A stretch of DNA of 64,000 nt from Sphaerobacter thermophilus DSM 20745 (lineage in GTDB: Bacteria > Chloroflexota > Chloroflexia > Thermomicrobiales > Thermomicrobiaceae). The notes below the pieces were generated by a model. The model was not told the DNA's origin. It ran no database searches and was given only the letters and a program-made list of their open reading frames with translations. The stretch is from positions 434,001-498,000 of the forward strand of contig NC_013523.1 in the NCBI RefSeq assembly GCF_000024985.1, given 5' to 3'. The stretch's first letter is position 1, and every line of letters begins with the position of its first letter. The translations under genes and the position numbers were made by a program. Of the stretch, positions 24,904-33,534 are shown in pieces.

Positions 24904-25959
24904 TCACCCTGCCCAGAACCGGGGCACGTACAACTCTTCGAACAGTTGCAGCGCGTAGCGGTCGGTCATGCTGGCGACGTAGTCCGCCGCGACCCGCTCC
25001 ACCCCATCGTCGGCCAGCGCGCGGGCGAACTCGAACGGCACCTGCTCTGGATGGGCGACGTAGTGCTGGTACAGCCACTGGACCATGCGCTGCGCCTTCT
25101 TGGTCGCCTCAGCCTCGTTGATCGGCGCGTAGACGCGGGCGAAGAGGAAATCGCGCAGGGCATCGGCTGCCTTGCGCACCGGCTCCGAGAGGTGGATCAC
25201 CTGGCCGTCCGGGCTGCCCGCGTCGAGGTAGGGGGCGGAGGTGGCGATCACGTCGCGCACCAGGGTATCGATGCGCTCGGCGTGGCGACGGCCGAGGACT
25301 TCCAGCGCGATCTCCGGCACCTCATCCAGGGTGACGACGCCCGCGCGGAGGGCATCGTCGAGGTCGTGGTTGATGTAGGCGATGCCGTCGCTGATCTTGA
25401 CCACCTGCGCCTCGGGGGTGGCCGGGCGGCCGGCGAGTTCGCCGGTGATGTCGCCCTCGGGCTTGGAGTGGCGCAGGATGCCGTCGCGTACCGCCTCGGT
25501 CAGGTTCAGTCCCTGACCGTCCTTCTCGATCCGGTCGACCACCCGCAGGCTCTGTTCGTTGTGGCGGAAGCCCGGGAACACCTCGGCAAGGGCGCGCTCC
25601 CCCGCGTGGCCGAACGGGGTGTGGCCGAGGTCGTGGGCCAGCCCGATGGCTTCAACCAGGTCCTCATTCAGCCGCAGCGCCCGGGCGATCGTCCGCGCCA
25701 CCTGGGTGACCTCCAGCGTGTGCGTGAGGCGTGTGCGGAAGTGGTCGCCGTCGGGCGCGATGAAGACCTGTGTCTTGTGCTTCAGGCGGCGGAACGCCTT
25801 GGAGTGGATGACACGGTCGCGATCGCGCTGGAACGCGGTGCGGATGGGGCAGGGCGGTTCCGGCACAGGGCGGGCCGCCCCGGCGCTGCGAGTCGCCGCC
25901 GGGTGGAGCTCAGCGTCCTCCCGCTGTTCCTGATAGAGGCGAATGCCGTGCGTCTCCAT
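24904..25959 (-). CDS. dgt: Deoxyguanosinetriphosphate triphosphohydrolase-like HD protein
   Basis: An HD-domain phosphohydrolase of 351 residues that cleaves dNTPs to nucleoside plus triphosphate. It carries HSKAFRRLKHKTQVF, the first metal His in RTRLTHTLEV, the HD pair in GLAHDLGHTPFGHAGE, and a downstream Asp (ISDGIAYINHD). This is the type-II dGTPase-like subgroup often placed beside dnaG. An N-terminal Glu/His-rich segment precedes the domain. A promoter is visible 50 bases upstream. Coupling of dNTP control with primase is plausible from operon structure. Confidence 0.92.
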   Translation of the reverse strand: METHGIRLYQEQREDAELHPAATRSAGAARPVPEPPCPIRTAFQRDRDRVIHSKAFRRLKHKTQVFIAPDGDHFRTRLTHTLEVTQVARTIARALRLNEDLVEAIGLAHDLGHTPFGHAGERALAEVFPGFRHNEQSLRVVDRIEKDGQGLNLTEAVRDGILRHSKPEGDITGELAGRPATPEAQVVKISDGIAYINHDLDDALRAGVVTLDEVPEIALEVLGRRHAERIDTLVRDVIATSAPYLDAGSPDGQVIHLSEPVRKAADALRDFLFARVYAPINEAEATKKAQRMVQWLYQHYVAHPEQVPFEFARALADDGVERVAADYVASMTDRYALQLFEELYVPRFWAG

Positions 25960-26006
25960 GTCGGCGGTGCCCTTCCTCGCCGCCGGTGCTCCGGCGCACT
26001 ACGATC

Positions 26007-26034
26007 ATTCTACCTTGTCGATGTACAAACTCAA
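26007..26034 (-). promoter_or_regulatory. Promoter of dgt-dnaG
   Basis: On the minus strand TTGAGT (26034-26029) and TAGAAT (26012-26007) are 16 bp apart, about 48 bases before the dgt ATG. The -35 lies between two TGTAC words, a possible but unproven operator. Confidence 0.55.
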
Positions 26035-26151
26035 TGTACGAACAGTTGAGGCGACGACCTTTTGCCGGCGCTCGTTCCCACCTACCTTACCTGGGCGGCG
26101 GTCATGTGCTCCGGAGCCGGCCCGATGCCGGAGCTCATGGGGCTTCAGCGC

Positions 26152-26180
26152 TCTGACTGTTTGGCACGGCAGGGTATAAT
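26152..26180 (+). promoter_or_regulatory. uvrC promoter with -10 next to the start codon
   Basis: A perfect TATAAT at 26175-26180 has TCTGAC 17 bp upstream (or CTGACT 16 bp upstream). The uvrC ATG begins only 6 bases after the -10, so transcription would start at or beside the ATG and the message would be leaderless. Confidence 0.6.
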
Positions 26181-26186
26181 TAGGGC

Positions 26187-28016
26187 ATGACAGGGACGGA
26201 GCTCCAGGAGCGTCTCGCGGCATTGGCCCCCGCACCGGGGGTCTATCTCATGAAGAACGCACGCGGTGAGGTCATCTACGTCGGGAAGGCGGCCTCGCTG
26301 CGCTCGCGCGTGCGTTCCTACTTCGGCTCCAGGCGGGGGATGGACGGCAAGACCCGCGAGTTGGTCGAGCACATCGCCGACTTCGAGGTCATCCGGACCG
26401 ATACCCCGACCGAGGCGCTGATCCTCGAGAACGAGCTGATCAAGCGCTACCAGCCGAAGTACAACGTGATGCTGCGGGACGACAAGACATACCCGTACAT
26501 CCGCATCACCAACGAGCCGTTCCCGCGTGTCATCAGCACCCGGCGGCTGGTGAACGACGGCAGCCGCTACTTCGGCCCGTACACCAGCGCGTCGTCGGTG
26601 CACCGCACGCTCGACCTGCTGAAGCGGCTCTTCCCGTACCGGCCGTGCGATATCGAGATCACCGGCAACGCGCCGCGCCCGTGCCTCTACTACCACATCG
26701 GCCGCTGTGTCGGGCCGTGCATCGGCGCGGTCGACCAGGCGCAGTACGCGCAGGTCATCGACAAGGTCGTCCTTTTCCTGGAGGGCCGGGGCGAGGAGCT
26801 GCTGCCGAGCATGCAGGCCGAGATGGAGGCCGCCGCCGAGGCGCTGGACTTCGAGCGCGCGGCGCGAATCCGCGATGACATCCGTGCCATCAAGCACGTC
26901 CTGGAGCAGCAGAAGATCGTCTCCGGCACAGCCCGCAACTTCGACGTGCTGGCCGTGGCGCAGGGGCCGGGTGGGGACGCCGCAGTGCAGGTTGCGACGA
27001 TCCGCAACGGGAAGATGCTGGGGTCCGAGTACTTCATGCTGCGCGGGGCGCGGATCGACGACTCGCCGGGCCAATTGCTCTCGTCGTTCGTGACCCAGTT
27101 CTACCAGGATGCGGCGATGGTGCCGCCCGAACTGGTGCTGCAGCACCCCTTAGCGGACGAGGCGCTGGTGCGGGAGTGGCTCCGCGAGCGGCGCGGGGGC
27201 ACGGTGAAGCTGACCGTGCCGAAGCGCGGTGAGCGCCGTCAGCTCGTCGAGATGGTCGCCAAGAGCGCCCAGGAGAACCTGGAGCAGGATCGGGTGCGCT
27301 GGCTCAACGACGAACAGCGCATGACGGCCGCGATGACGGAGCTGGCCGACGCGCTGGGCTTGGAGAAGATGCCCCGGCGCATCGAGTGCTTCGACATCTC
27401 GACCCTCCACGGCACCCACTCGGTGGCGAGCATGGTCGTCTTCGAGGACGGCAAGCCGAAGAAAAGCGACTACCGCCGCTTCAGCATCAAGGGCGTGGCC
27501 GGGCAGAACGACTTCGCTATGATGCAGGAGGTCATCCGGCGGCGCTTCAAGCGGGCGGCCCGCGAGGACGTGACGGAGGAGTGGCGGACGTTGCCGGACC
27601 TGGTCATCGTCGACGGCGGCAAGGGGCAGCTCAACGCCGCGCTGGAGGTGCTGCGCGAGCTGGGTGTCTCGGTGCCGATCGTCGGCCTTGCTAAGGAGAA
27701 CGAGGAGCTGTTCCTGCCGGGGCGGCGGGATCCGGTCGTCCTGCCGCGCGACGCGCAGTCGCTCTTCCTCGTGCAGCGGGTGCGGGATGAAGCGCACCGC
27801 TTCGCCGTGACCTTCCACCGGAAGCGACGCACCAAGAGCACGTTCCGCTCGGCGCTGGACGGCCTGAAGGGGGTCGGCCCGGCGCGGCGGAAGGCGCTGC
27901 TGAAGACCTTCGGCTCCGTGGCGCGCATCCGCCAGGCGAGCGTCGAGGAGCTGGCGGCGGTCCCCGGCATCGGCCCCAGGCTGGCCGAGCAGATCAAGGA
28001 GGAGTTGGGCGCGTGA
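26187..28016 (+). CDS. uvrC: Excinuclease ABC subunit C
   Basis: UvrC makes both incisions in nucleotide excision repair with UvrAB. The 609-residue protein has the N-terminal GIY-YIG nuclease (PGVYLMKNARGEVIYVGKA), a cysteine-containing linker (RPCLYYHIGRCVGPC), a UVR motif (residues about 205-240), the RNase H-like 3' nuclease (RIECFDISTLHGTHSVASMV, LVIVDGGKGQLNAA) and tandem helix-hairpin-helix motifs at the C-terminus. Length is normal. There is no Shine-Dalgarno sequence ahead of the ATG. It overlaps tsaC by 4 bases. Confidence 0.96.
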   Translation: MTGTELQERLAALAPAPGVYLMKNARGEVIYVGKAASLRSRVRSYFGSRRGMDGKTRELVEHIADFEVIRTDTPTEALILENELIKRYQPKYNVMLRDDKTYPYIRITNEPFPRVISTRRLVNDGSRYFGPYTSASSVHRTLDLLKRLFPYRPCDIEITGNAPRPCLYYHIGRCVGPCIGAVDQAQYAQVIDKVVLFLEGRGEELLPSMQAEMEAAAEALDFERAARIRDDIRAIKHVLEQQKIVSGTARNFDVLAVAQGPGGDAAVQVATIRNGKMLGSEYFMLRGARIDDSPGQLLSSFVTQFYQDAAMVPPELVLQHPLADEALVREWLRERRGGTVKLTVPKRGERRQLVEMVAKSAQENLEQDRVRWLNDEQRMTAAMTELADALGLEKMPRRIECFDISTLHGTHSVASMVVFEDGKPKKSDYRRFSIKGVAGQNDFAMMQEVIRRRFKRAAREDVTEEWRTLPDLVIVDGGKGQLNAALEVLRELGVSVPIVGLAKENEELFLPGRRDPVVLPRDAQSLFLVQRVRDEAHRFAVTFHRKRRTKSTFRSALDGLKGVGPARRKALLKTFGSVARIRQASVEELAAVPGIGPRLAEQIKEELGA

Positions 28017-28663
28017 CCGAGCGGTCACGGGCGCGGCTCATCCCCGGCGACGACCCCGGCGTGCCCGCCGCCGCGGCCGACGTGCTCGCGCGCGGCGGGC
28101 TGATCGTCTTCCCCACGGACACGGTGTACGGCGTGGCCGCTGCGGTGGACCACCCGGAGGCCGTCGCGCGCCTCTACCACGTCAAAGGGCGGCCACTCGA
28201 CCGCCCGATCCCGGTGCTGGTGTCCGACCTGGACCAGGTGCCCCGGCTAACCGGTGAGGTGGACCCGCTGGTGCTGGACCTGCTCCAGCGCTTCTGGCCG
28301 GGTGCGCTGACCGTCGCGGTGCCCGCCGCGCCGTGGCTCCCTCGTGAGATCGTGCGTGACACCGGCCGCGTCGGGCTGCGTATGCCGGATCACCCGCTGG
28401 CACTGGCGATCATCGCCGCGGCCGGAGGGGCGCTGGCGACGACCAGCGCCAACCGCTCCGGCGAGCCCGAGACACGCACCGCGGCGGAAGCCGATGCCGC
28501 CCTCGGCGATCGGGTCGATCTGATCATCGACGGGGGCCCGGCTCCGGGCGGGGTGCCGTCGACCGTCCTCGTGGTCGACGGGCGCCGCCTCACCGTGACC
28601 CGCCGCGGCGCGCTCGACCCCGAGGAGATCGTCCGCGCGTTCCCCGAGTTCACCCTCAGCTAG
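28013..28663 (+). CDS. L-threonylcarbamoyladenylate synthase (TsaC/Sua5 family)
   Basis: A YrdC/Sua5-type enzyme of 216 residues that makes threonylcarbamoyl-AMP for the t6A37 modification of ANN-decoding tRNAs. Key motifs are LIVFPTDTVYGVAAAVDHPE, KGRPLDRPIPVLV, the basic binding surface around LRMPDHPLA, and TTSANRSGEPETRT. It is the short TsaC form without the Sua5 C-terminal domain. The GTG start overlaps the uvrC stop (GTGA), so it is translationally coupled to a repair gene; no functional link is implied. Confidence 0.92.
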   Translation: MTERSRARLIPGDDPGVPAAAADVLARGGLIVFPTDTVYGVAAAVDHPEAVARLYHVKGRPLDRPIPVLVSDLDQVPRLTGEVDPLVLDLLQRFWPGALTVAVPAAPWLPREIVRDTGRVGLRMPDHPLALAIIAAAGGALATTSANRSGEPETRTAAEADAALGDRVDLIIDGGPAPGGVPSTVLVVDGRRLTVTRRGALDPEEIVRAFPEFTLS

Positions 28664-28712
28664 TCCGCGTCACGAGCGCCGGCATCGTGCTGGCTCCCCT
28701 CACCCCGTGACC

Positions 28713-28735
28713 CCCTCTCCCCTGGTGGGAGAGGG
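28713..28735. repeat. CCCTCTCCC-family palindrome
   Basis: Arms CCCTCTCCC (28713-28721) and GGGAGAGGG (28727-28735) with a 5-nt loop, preceded by CCCCTCACCCC. It follows the tsaC stop and could help terminate transcription. Confidence 0.8.
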
Positions 28736-28870
28736 AAAACGGCGACGTGTCGAGGGGCGCGATGTGGCTCCGCGATCTGGCCCCTGTCTTGCGTTGTGCC
28801 TTCCGAGATGTGGCTTGTCCCGATGGGACGCGCGACTATCCATATCGGTCCCACGTGTGATGAGGTGACG

Positions 28871-29836
28871 ATGGATCAACAGATGCCCTCGGCCGCGGTG
28901 GAGATGCGGGAGGTGCGGAAGGACTTCGGCGACGTCGTGGCGCTGGATGGGGTCGATCTGACCATCCACCGCGGACAGATCGTCGGGATCATCGGCCCAA
29001 GTGGGGCAGGCAAGACGACCGCGATTCGCTTGCTGCTGGGGATCTACGCGCCGACCTCGGGCGAGGTGCGCGTGCTCGGGCACGATCCGAGCGGATTCCG
29101 GCGGCGGGACCGGGAGCAGATCGGCTACCTCCCGCAGGGCTTTGTGCTCTATCCCGACCTGTCGGTGCGCGAGAACCTGAACTTCATCGCCGGGACCTAT
29201 GGACTGGGCTGGCTCAGGCGGCGCCGGCGCATCCCGTACCTGCTGTCGCTCCTGCACCTTAGCGATGCCGCCGGGCGCCTGGCACAGGATATCTCCGGCG
29301 GCATGCAGCGGCGTCTGGAGCTGGCGGCGGCGCTGGTGCACGATCCGGCGCTCCTGGTCCTCGACGAGCCGACGGCGGGCCTCGACCCGGTGCTGCGCGC
29401 CGAGGTGTGGGACATCTTCCGCGATCTCCAGCGCCTCGAGCGGACGATCGTGGTGACCACGCAGTACGTGACCGAGGCGGAGTACTGCGACGCGGTTGTT
29501 CTGATCGACGGTGGACGGGTGATTGCCGCCGGGTCGCCTGAGGCGCTGCGCAAGCAGGCCTTTGGTGGCGAGATCGTGCGGGTGACGATCCCCGGCCTGA
29601 ATTGGCGGATCACGGAAGAGATCTTGAGCTATCCGTTCGTGATGGGTGGAGAGCGCGGCGGAGACGAACTTCGGCTGATCGTGGAGGACGCGGGAGAGAC
29701 GATCCCGCTGCTGGCGGAGCGGCTGCGCGAGCGCGGCCATCCGGTGTCGGCCATTGAGGAGCACCGCGAGTCCTTCGACCGTGTGTTCGTCAGGCTGGTG
29801 GAGCACAGAGGTGCAGGTGCTGCGACGGTGGCTTGA
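28871..29836 (+). CDS. ABC-2 type exporter, ATP-binding subunit
   Basis: An ABC ATPase of 321 residues. Walker A GPSGAGKTT, Q-loop near GYLPQGFVLYPDLS, signature ISGGMQRRLEL, Walker B LLVLDEPTAGLDP and a C-terminal regulatory segment are all present, as in CcmA/DrrA-type ATPases. It pairs with the permease whose start overlaps its 3' end by 26 bases. The ATG at 28871 follows a GAGGTG site; the frame extends to 28796 without support. Substrate unknown; lipid, drug or polysaccharide export are typical. Confidence 0.9.
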   Translation: MDQQMPSAAVEMREVRKDFGDVVALDGVDLTIHRGQIVGIIGPSGAGKTTAIRLLLGIYAPTSGEVRVLGHDPSGFRRRDREQIGYLPQGFVLYPDLSVRENLNFIAGTYGLGWLRRRRRIPYLLSLLHLSDAAGRLAQDISGGMQRRLELAAALVHDPALLVLDEPTAGLDPVLRAEVWDIFRDLQRLERTIVVTTQYVTEAEYCDAVVLIDGGRVIAAGSPEALRKQAFGGEIVRVTIPGLNWRITEEILSYPFVMGGERGGDELRLIVEDAGETIPLLAERLRERGHPVSAIEEHRESFDRVFVRLVEHRGAGAATVA

Positions 29837-31049
29837 CCGGGTTTCGCGGGCGATCGTCCGGCCGCTCGCCTTCGTGTCCAAGGAGTTTCTCCAGATCTGG
29901 CGGCAGCCGCGGCTGATCCTGACCCTGATCGTCGGTCCGTTCCTGGTGCTGCTCCTCTTCGGGTTGGGCTACAACGCCGACCCCCAGCCGATCGATACGG
30001 TGCTGGTCCTGCCGCGCGACGCCAACATGTCGGACGACGCCGCGGCCTACCAGGATCAATTCTCCCCGCCGTTCCGGCTGGCCGGAGTGACCGAGGATCG
30101 AGAGCGCGCAGCGGACGAGCTTGCACGGCGCGAGATCGACGCCGTTCTCATCTTTCCCGCTCAGGCCTACGACACCATCCGCGGCGGCGAGCAGGCCGAG
30201 ATGGTCCTCCTGTACAACGAGTTGGACCCGCTCCAGCGTACCTGGCTGGAATACTACGGCTACGTGCAGACGTCGGAGTTCAACCGGCAGATTCTGGAAC
30301 AGGTGCTGGACCGCTCGCGTCTCCAGGCGACGAGCGGCTCGGAGGAGGTCGGCGCGGCGGCGCTGGCGAGCGCGGCATCGGACATCCCGCCGCACGTGCT
30401 GGTGTCGCCCTTCCGTTCCGAGGCGCGGAATCTTGCGCCGTCCAGCCCGGACTTTGTGGCCTTCTACGCGCCTGGAGTGCTGGCGCTCCTGATCCAGCAT
30501 GTAGCCGTGACGCTGACCGCGCTGGCGCTGGTGCGCGAGCGGCTGATCGGCGCGACCGAGCTGTTCCGGGTCGGGCCGCTGAGCGTACGTGAGATCCTCG
30601 GCGGCAAGTACCTCTCGTACTTCGTCCAGACGGGCGCGCTGACCGCCATCCTGCTCGGGGTGCTGGTCTTTGGCCTGAACATCCCGCTGCTCGGGACGGT
30701 GGGAAACATCGCGCTGGCTCTGGCGCTTCTCGTGGCCGCCTCGCTGGGGATGGGCTTTTTCATCTCTGCCATTTCGCGGACCGAGACGCAGGCGGTGCAG
30801 TTTGCGCTACTGCTCCTGCTGGCGGCGGTCTTCTTCAGCGGTTTCTTCCTGCCGTTGGCGAACCTGCTCGAGCCGGTCCGCGTGGTGTCGTACGCCTTGC
30901 CGGTCACCTACGGCATCATCTGGCTGCAGGAGGTCATGCTTCGGGGAGATGCGCCGCCGCTGTGGGTGCCCGCGGCGCTGGCCGGCATGGCCGTCGGCTT
31001 CCTCGTTCTTGCCTGGTTCTTTTTCCACCGCACCATGGCGCGGCGATGA
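29811..31049 (+). CDS. ABC-2 type exporter, permease subunit
   Basis: About 412 residues. The N-terminal helix (LILTLIVGPFLVLLLFGLGY) is followed by a large extracytoplasmic domain (about 50-215). A block of five helices follows, in which QHVAVTLTALALVRERLIGATELFRV is the ABC2-membrane signature region. This is the long ABC2_membrane_3 (YhgE/NodJ-like) architecture. I used the GTG at 29811, with GGAG upstream, inside the ATPase gene. The two genes form a self-contained exporter. Confidence 0.85.
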   Translation: MQVLRRWLDRVSRAIVRPLAFVSKEFLQIWRQPRLILTLIVGPFLVLLLFGLGYNADPQPIDTVLVLPRDANMSDDAAAYQDQFSPPFRLAGVTEDRERAADELARREIDAVLIFPAQAYDTIRGGEQAEMVLLYNELDPLQRTWLEYYGYVQTSEFNRQILEQVLDRSRLQATSGSEEVGAAALASAASDIPPHVLVSPFRSEARNLAPSSPDFVAFYAPGVLALLIQHVAVTLTALALVRERLIGATELFRVGPLSVREILGGKYLSYFVQTGALTAILLGVLVFGLNIPLLGTVGNIALALALLVAASLGMGFFISAISRTETQAVQFALLLLLAAVFFSGFFLPLANLLEPVRVVSYALPVTYGIIWLQEVMLRGDAPPLWVPAALAGMAVGFLVLAWFFFHRTMARR

Positions 31050-31076
31050 GCGTGGGCTAACCCCTCACCCCCCTTG

Positions 31077-31103
31077 CCCCCTCTCCTCTGGCGGGAGAGG
31101 GGG
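31077..31103. repeat. CCCTCTCCC-family palindrome
   Basis: Arms CCCCCTCTCC (31077-31086) and GGAGAGGGGG (31094-31103), preceded by CCCCTCACCCCCC, in the gap between the convergent permease and lipoprotein genes. Confidence 0.8.
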
Positions 31104-31178
31104 GTGGCAGTAGGCTGCCTGGCGCTTGACGTTCCCCCTTTCACAATTTTGAGGGCGGAGGTGAGGGTGTGGGCCGCC

Positions 31179-32054
31179 TCACGGAGCGGGGGCGGTGATG
31201 GGCGGCGCGGTGCCGATGTCGGTGACCTCGACGTGGGCGGTGGCCTGTCGGCCTCCCGCGGTGGGGGTGCCATCGGTCGGCGTGAAGGTGAGATCCAGTC
31301 GCAGGAGGTATCGCCCCTCCGTCGCCACCCACATCGTGGAGTCGACCGCGGCGGTGTCGCTGGCCGTGAGGAGGGCTCGCGACGCGCCGCTCACCTCGTA
31401 GGTGGCCTCCTCGACCGTCGCCGGAATGCCGTCCACCGTCTCCGTCCCGGTGATGGTGTAGTCCGCCTCATCACCGGAGAGCGTGCGCAGGAACCGGGTG
31501 TCGAGGTCGAGCAGCGGCAGGAGCCGCCCGATGATCGGGGTGTCCGGCGCGGCGGCGATCGGCCCGGTCCCGAAGTCCGCCACCTCCTGACCGTCGACGC
31601 GCCACAGTTGGATGATCCGGTTGCCGTCCGCGTCGAGGACACGGACGTTTCGGTCGTCCCCGGACCGGCGCAGGGTGATCTGGAACGTGTCGCCCGAGCC
31701 GGGGAGGAGCGCCTCGGCACCAGCGAATCCGGCTGCATCGAGGTGCATCACGTAGGAGTCCTGCGCCTCCAGGTTGTCCAGCGCCTCAGCCAGCGTCACG
31801 GGTTCAGTTAGGGCCGACGGGCTGGCACTGGGTGAGGCGGATGGGGTGCTGCGCGGCGTGGAGAGGGGCACGACCGGCGGGGACCCTTGTGGCCACCCTG
31901 CAGCGGTGGGGATCGGTGTGGTGATGGCCCGCGGCGAGGAGATGGCCGCTGACGTCGGGGTATCGGTGTCGCCTCCGCCGGGTCGGCAGGCGATGAGAAG
32001 CACCACCAGGCTCAGTGCGAGGCCCGCAATTATTCGACGATACCGTCGTCTCAT
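31179..32054 (-). CDS. Lipoprotein, LppX/LprAFG-like
   Basis: A secreted lipoprotein of about 291 residues. The signal peptide (residues 1-23) is Arg-rich then hydrophobic and ends in a lipobox, LLIAC. A Ser/Thr/Pro-rich linker (about 25-85) leads to a beta-rich domain with YVMHLDAAGF and later a repeated YLLRLDLTFTP pattern, resembling LppX/LprG proteins that bind lipids outside the membrane. The family call is by overall pattern and moderate. The ATG at 32054 was chosen because the signal peptide begins there. Confidence 0.75.
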   Translation of the reverse strand: MRRRYRRIIAGLALSLVVLLIACRPGGGDTDTPTSAAISSPRAITTPIPTAAGWPQGSPPVVPLSTPRSTPSASPSASPSALTEPVTLAEALDNLEAQDSYVMHLDAAGFAGAEALLPGSGDTFQITLRRSGDDRNVRVLDADGNRIIQLWRVDGQEVADFGTGPIAAAPDTPIIGRLLPLLDLDTRFLRTLSGDEADYTITGTETVDGIPATVEEATYEVSGASRALLTASDTAAVDSTMWVATEGRYLLRLDLTFTPTDGTPTAGGRQATAHVEVTDIGTAPPITAPAP

Positions 32055-32175
32055 CGGCGTCGTGCCTCCATGGCCCGCTGCGCAGCAGATATGCGCAAGC
32101 AAGCACGCAATCGCGGAACGAGGCCGCGCACCTGCCTATGGATGCATATCTCGTGCCAGTTCGCCTTGCTGGAGA

Positions 32176-32207
32176 GGGCAGCGCGGGCACCGGTGCCCGC
32201 GCTGCCC
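32176..32207. repeat. Perfect 32-bp palindrome
   Basis: The 16-base half GGGCAGCGCGGGCACC is followed immediately by its exact reverse complement, with no loop. It lies 12 bases beyond the 3' end of the minus-strand membrane protein gene and about 120 bases upstream of the lipoprotein gene. There is no T tract on either side. It could be a terminator stem or an operator. Confidence 0.8.
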
Positions 32208-32219
32208 GCGAGGTCGAGG

Positions 32220-33188
32220 CTATGCCTCTTCGGGGCCGCTGGTGGTCCAGGAGAAGGAGCCGAGCAGGACGCCGGTGACGCAGCCCACGACGGCGCCGAC
32301 AACAGCCACGCTGGCCGGAGCAAAGCCTGGAGCCACCACCGGTGCGGTGAGCAGGCCGACGACCGCGCCGATGAGGAGGCCGGGGACGACTGCGAGCGCG
32401 ATCATCCGCTGGACATGCGACAGGGCAGCCGGCTCTGCCGGGTCGCGCACCCGGTCGCCCTCGCTCATCAGCCCCTCCGCCACGGTCACCTCGCCGAGAG
32501 TGACGCCGTAGGCGGCGTGGAGGATGAGGTTGCCGATGATCGGGAGCGGCCCGGCATCGATTGCGAGCCCAAGAAAGCCCCCGCCGACGACCGGGAGGAA
32601 GACGAACAGGGAGAAGAGCCAGGGCACGACGGCGAAGATGAGTCCGCGTCTCCAGCCGGGACCGTGCAGGCGCGGCTCGACCAGCCCGGTGTAGACGACG
32701 GCCCAGACGATGCCCGCCACGAAGTGGAGCGCGATGGCTGCGGGCAGGTTGGACTGGGTGGCGCGGGTCAGCGGGTTGTTGATCAGCGCGTCGAACCAGG
32801 TGGCCAGGAACCCGGCGTCCGGGGCTGAAGAAGCGAACACCGCAGCAAAGCCGTACCCGACGAGGAACGTCACGGTCATGACGGCGGTCGCCACGAAGCC
32901 TGAGAGGACACCGACGGCGAGCCAGTCCTGGACCCGTCCCTCGGCATCACGCTGCGGCTGACGCCGTGGGCGGCGTCGGTGCGGTGGCCGCGGTGGGTGT
33001 GGCGCCTCGACGACCGGTTCGCGAGTGAGGCTCCACACCAGTGCGACGAGGCCGACTCCGAATGCCACCACTGCGATGAATGCCTGGGCGTAGCGCCCCT
33101 GGCTGAGGTGGAAGACGGCTGCCGGCGGCGAGACGAGCAGCACCAGCAGGAATATGAGATCCCAGATGCCGAAACGTCGCTGAGTCAC
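32220..33188 (-). CDS. Integral membrane protein, DUF6789-like
   Basis: A 322-residue membrane protein with two N-terminal helices and a basic Pro/Arg linker (about residues 62-80). About six further helices follow, including HFVAGIVWAVVYTGLVEPRL and a Gly-rich VVGGGFLGLAIDAGPLP segment. The pattern recalls YagU/DUF6789 proteins, a tentative match. The GTG at 33188 follows AAGGAGGCG at good spacing. Function unknown. It is divergent from another membrane protein gene. Confidence 0.65.
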   Translation of the reverse strand: MTQRRFGIWDLIFLLVLLVSPPAAVFHLSQGRYAQAFIAVVAFGVGLVALVWSLTREPVVEAPHPPRPPHRRRPRRQPQRDAEGRVQDWLAVGVLSGFVATAVMTVTFLVGYGFAAVFASSAPDAGFLATWFDALINNPLTRATQSNLPAAIALHFVAGIVWAVVYTGLVEPRLHGPGWRRGLIFAVVPWLFSLFVFLPVVGGGFLGLAIDAGPLPIIGNLILHAAYGVTLGEVTVAEGLMSEGDRVRDPAEPAALSHVQRMIALAVVPGLLIGAVVGLLTAPVVAPGFAPASVAVVGAVVGCVTGVLLGSFSWTTSGPEEA

Positions 33189-33459
33189 GGGCTCGCCTCC
33201 TTACTGGATGCAGCCGGGTGGACGTGACCGACGTTGTCGCGGGGAACCTGCGCCCAGCACCCGAATCGTCATAACTGATACGACCGTGCTACCCGGACGG
33301 ATGCCGTGCGCGGCGCAACGGGGACTGCGCCCAGTCGGGGCTGTTGATGAGCACCGTAGCAACGAACGATCTGTTAGCGTCACGGTGCCGGTCAAGATCC
33401 ACGGTACGCGAGGCTGGGGATGATGTCAAGTGGAGGCGGTGGAAGCGGCTCGCCGCGGG

Positions 33460-33488
33460 TTGGCATGCCCTGGCCGGTCGGCTAGGAT
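33460..33488 (+). promoter_or_regulatory. Promoter in the 346-bp divergent gap
   Basis: TTGGCA (33460-33465) and TAGGAT (33483-33488) are 17 bp apart, ending 46 bases before the predicted TTG start. Nothing else recognisable was found between 33189 and 33534. Confidence 0.5.
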
Positions 33489-33534
33489 TCGGGACACGGT
33501 TGAGTCGCCTGGGGACTATCGGAGAGCGACGCCG

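Noticed and set aside
24083-24958. Plus-strand open frame of about 290 codons
   Set aside because: It is antisense to dnaG, whose zinc and TOPRIM motifs are intact.
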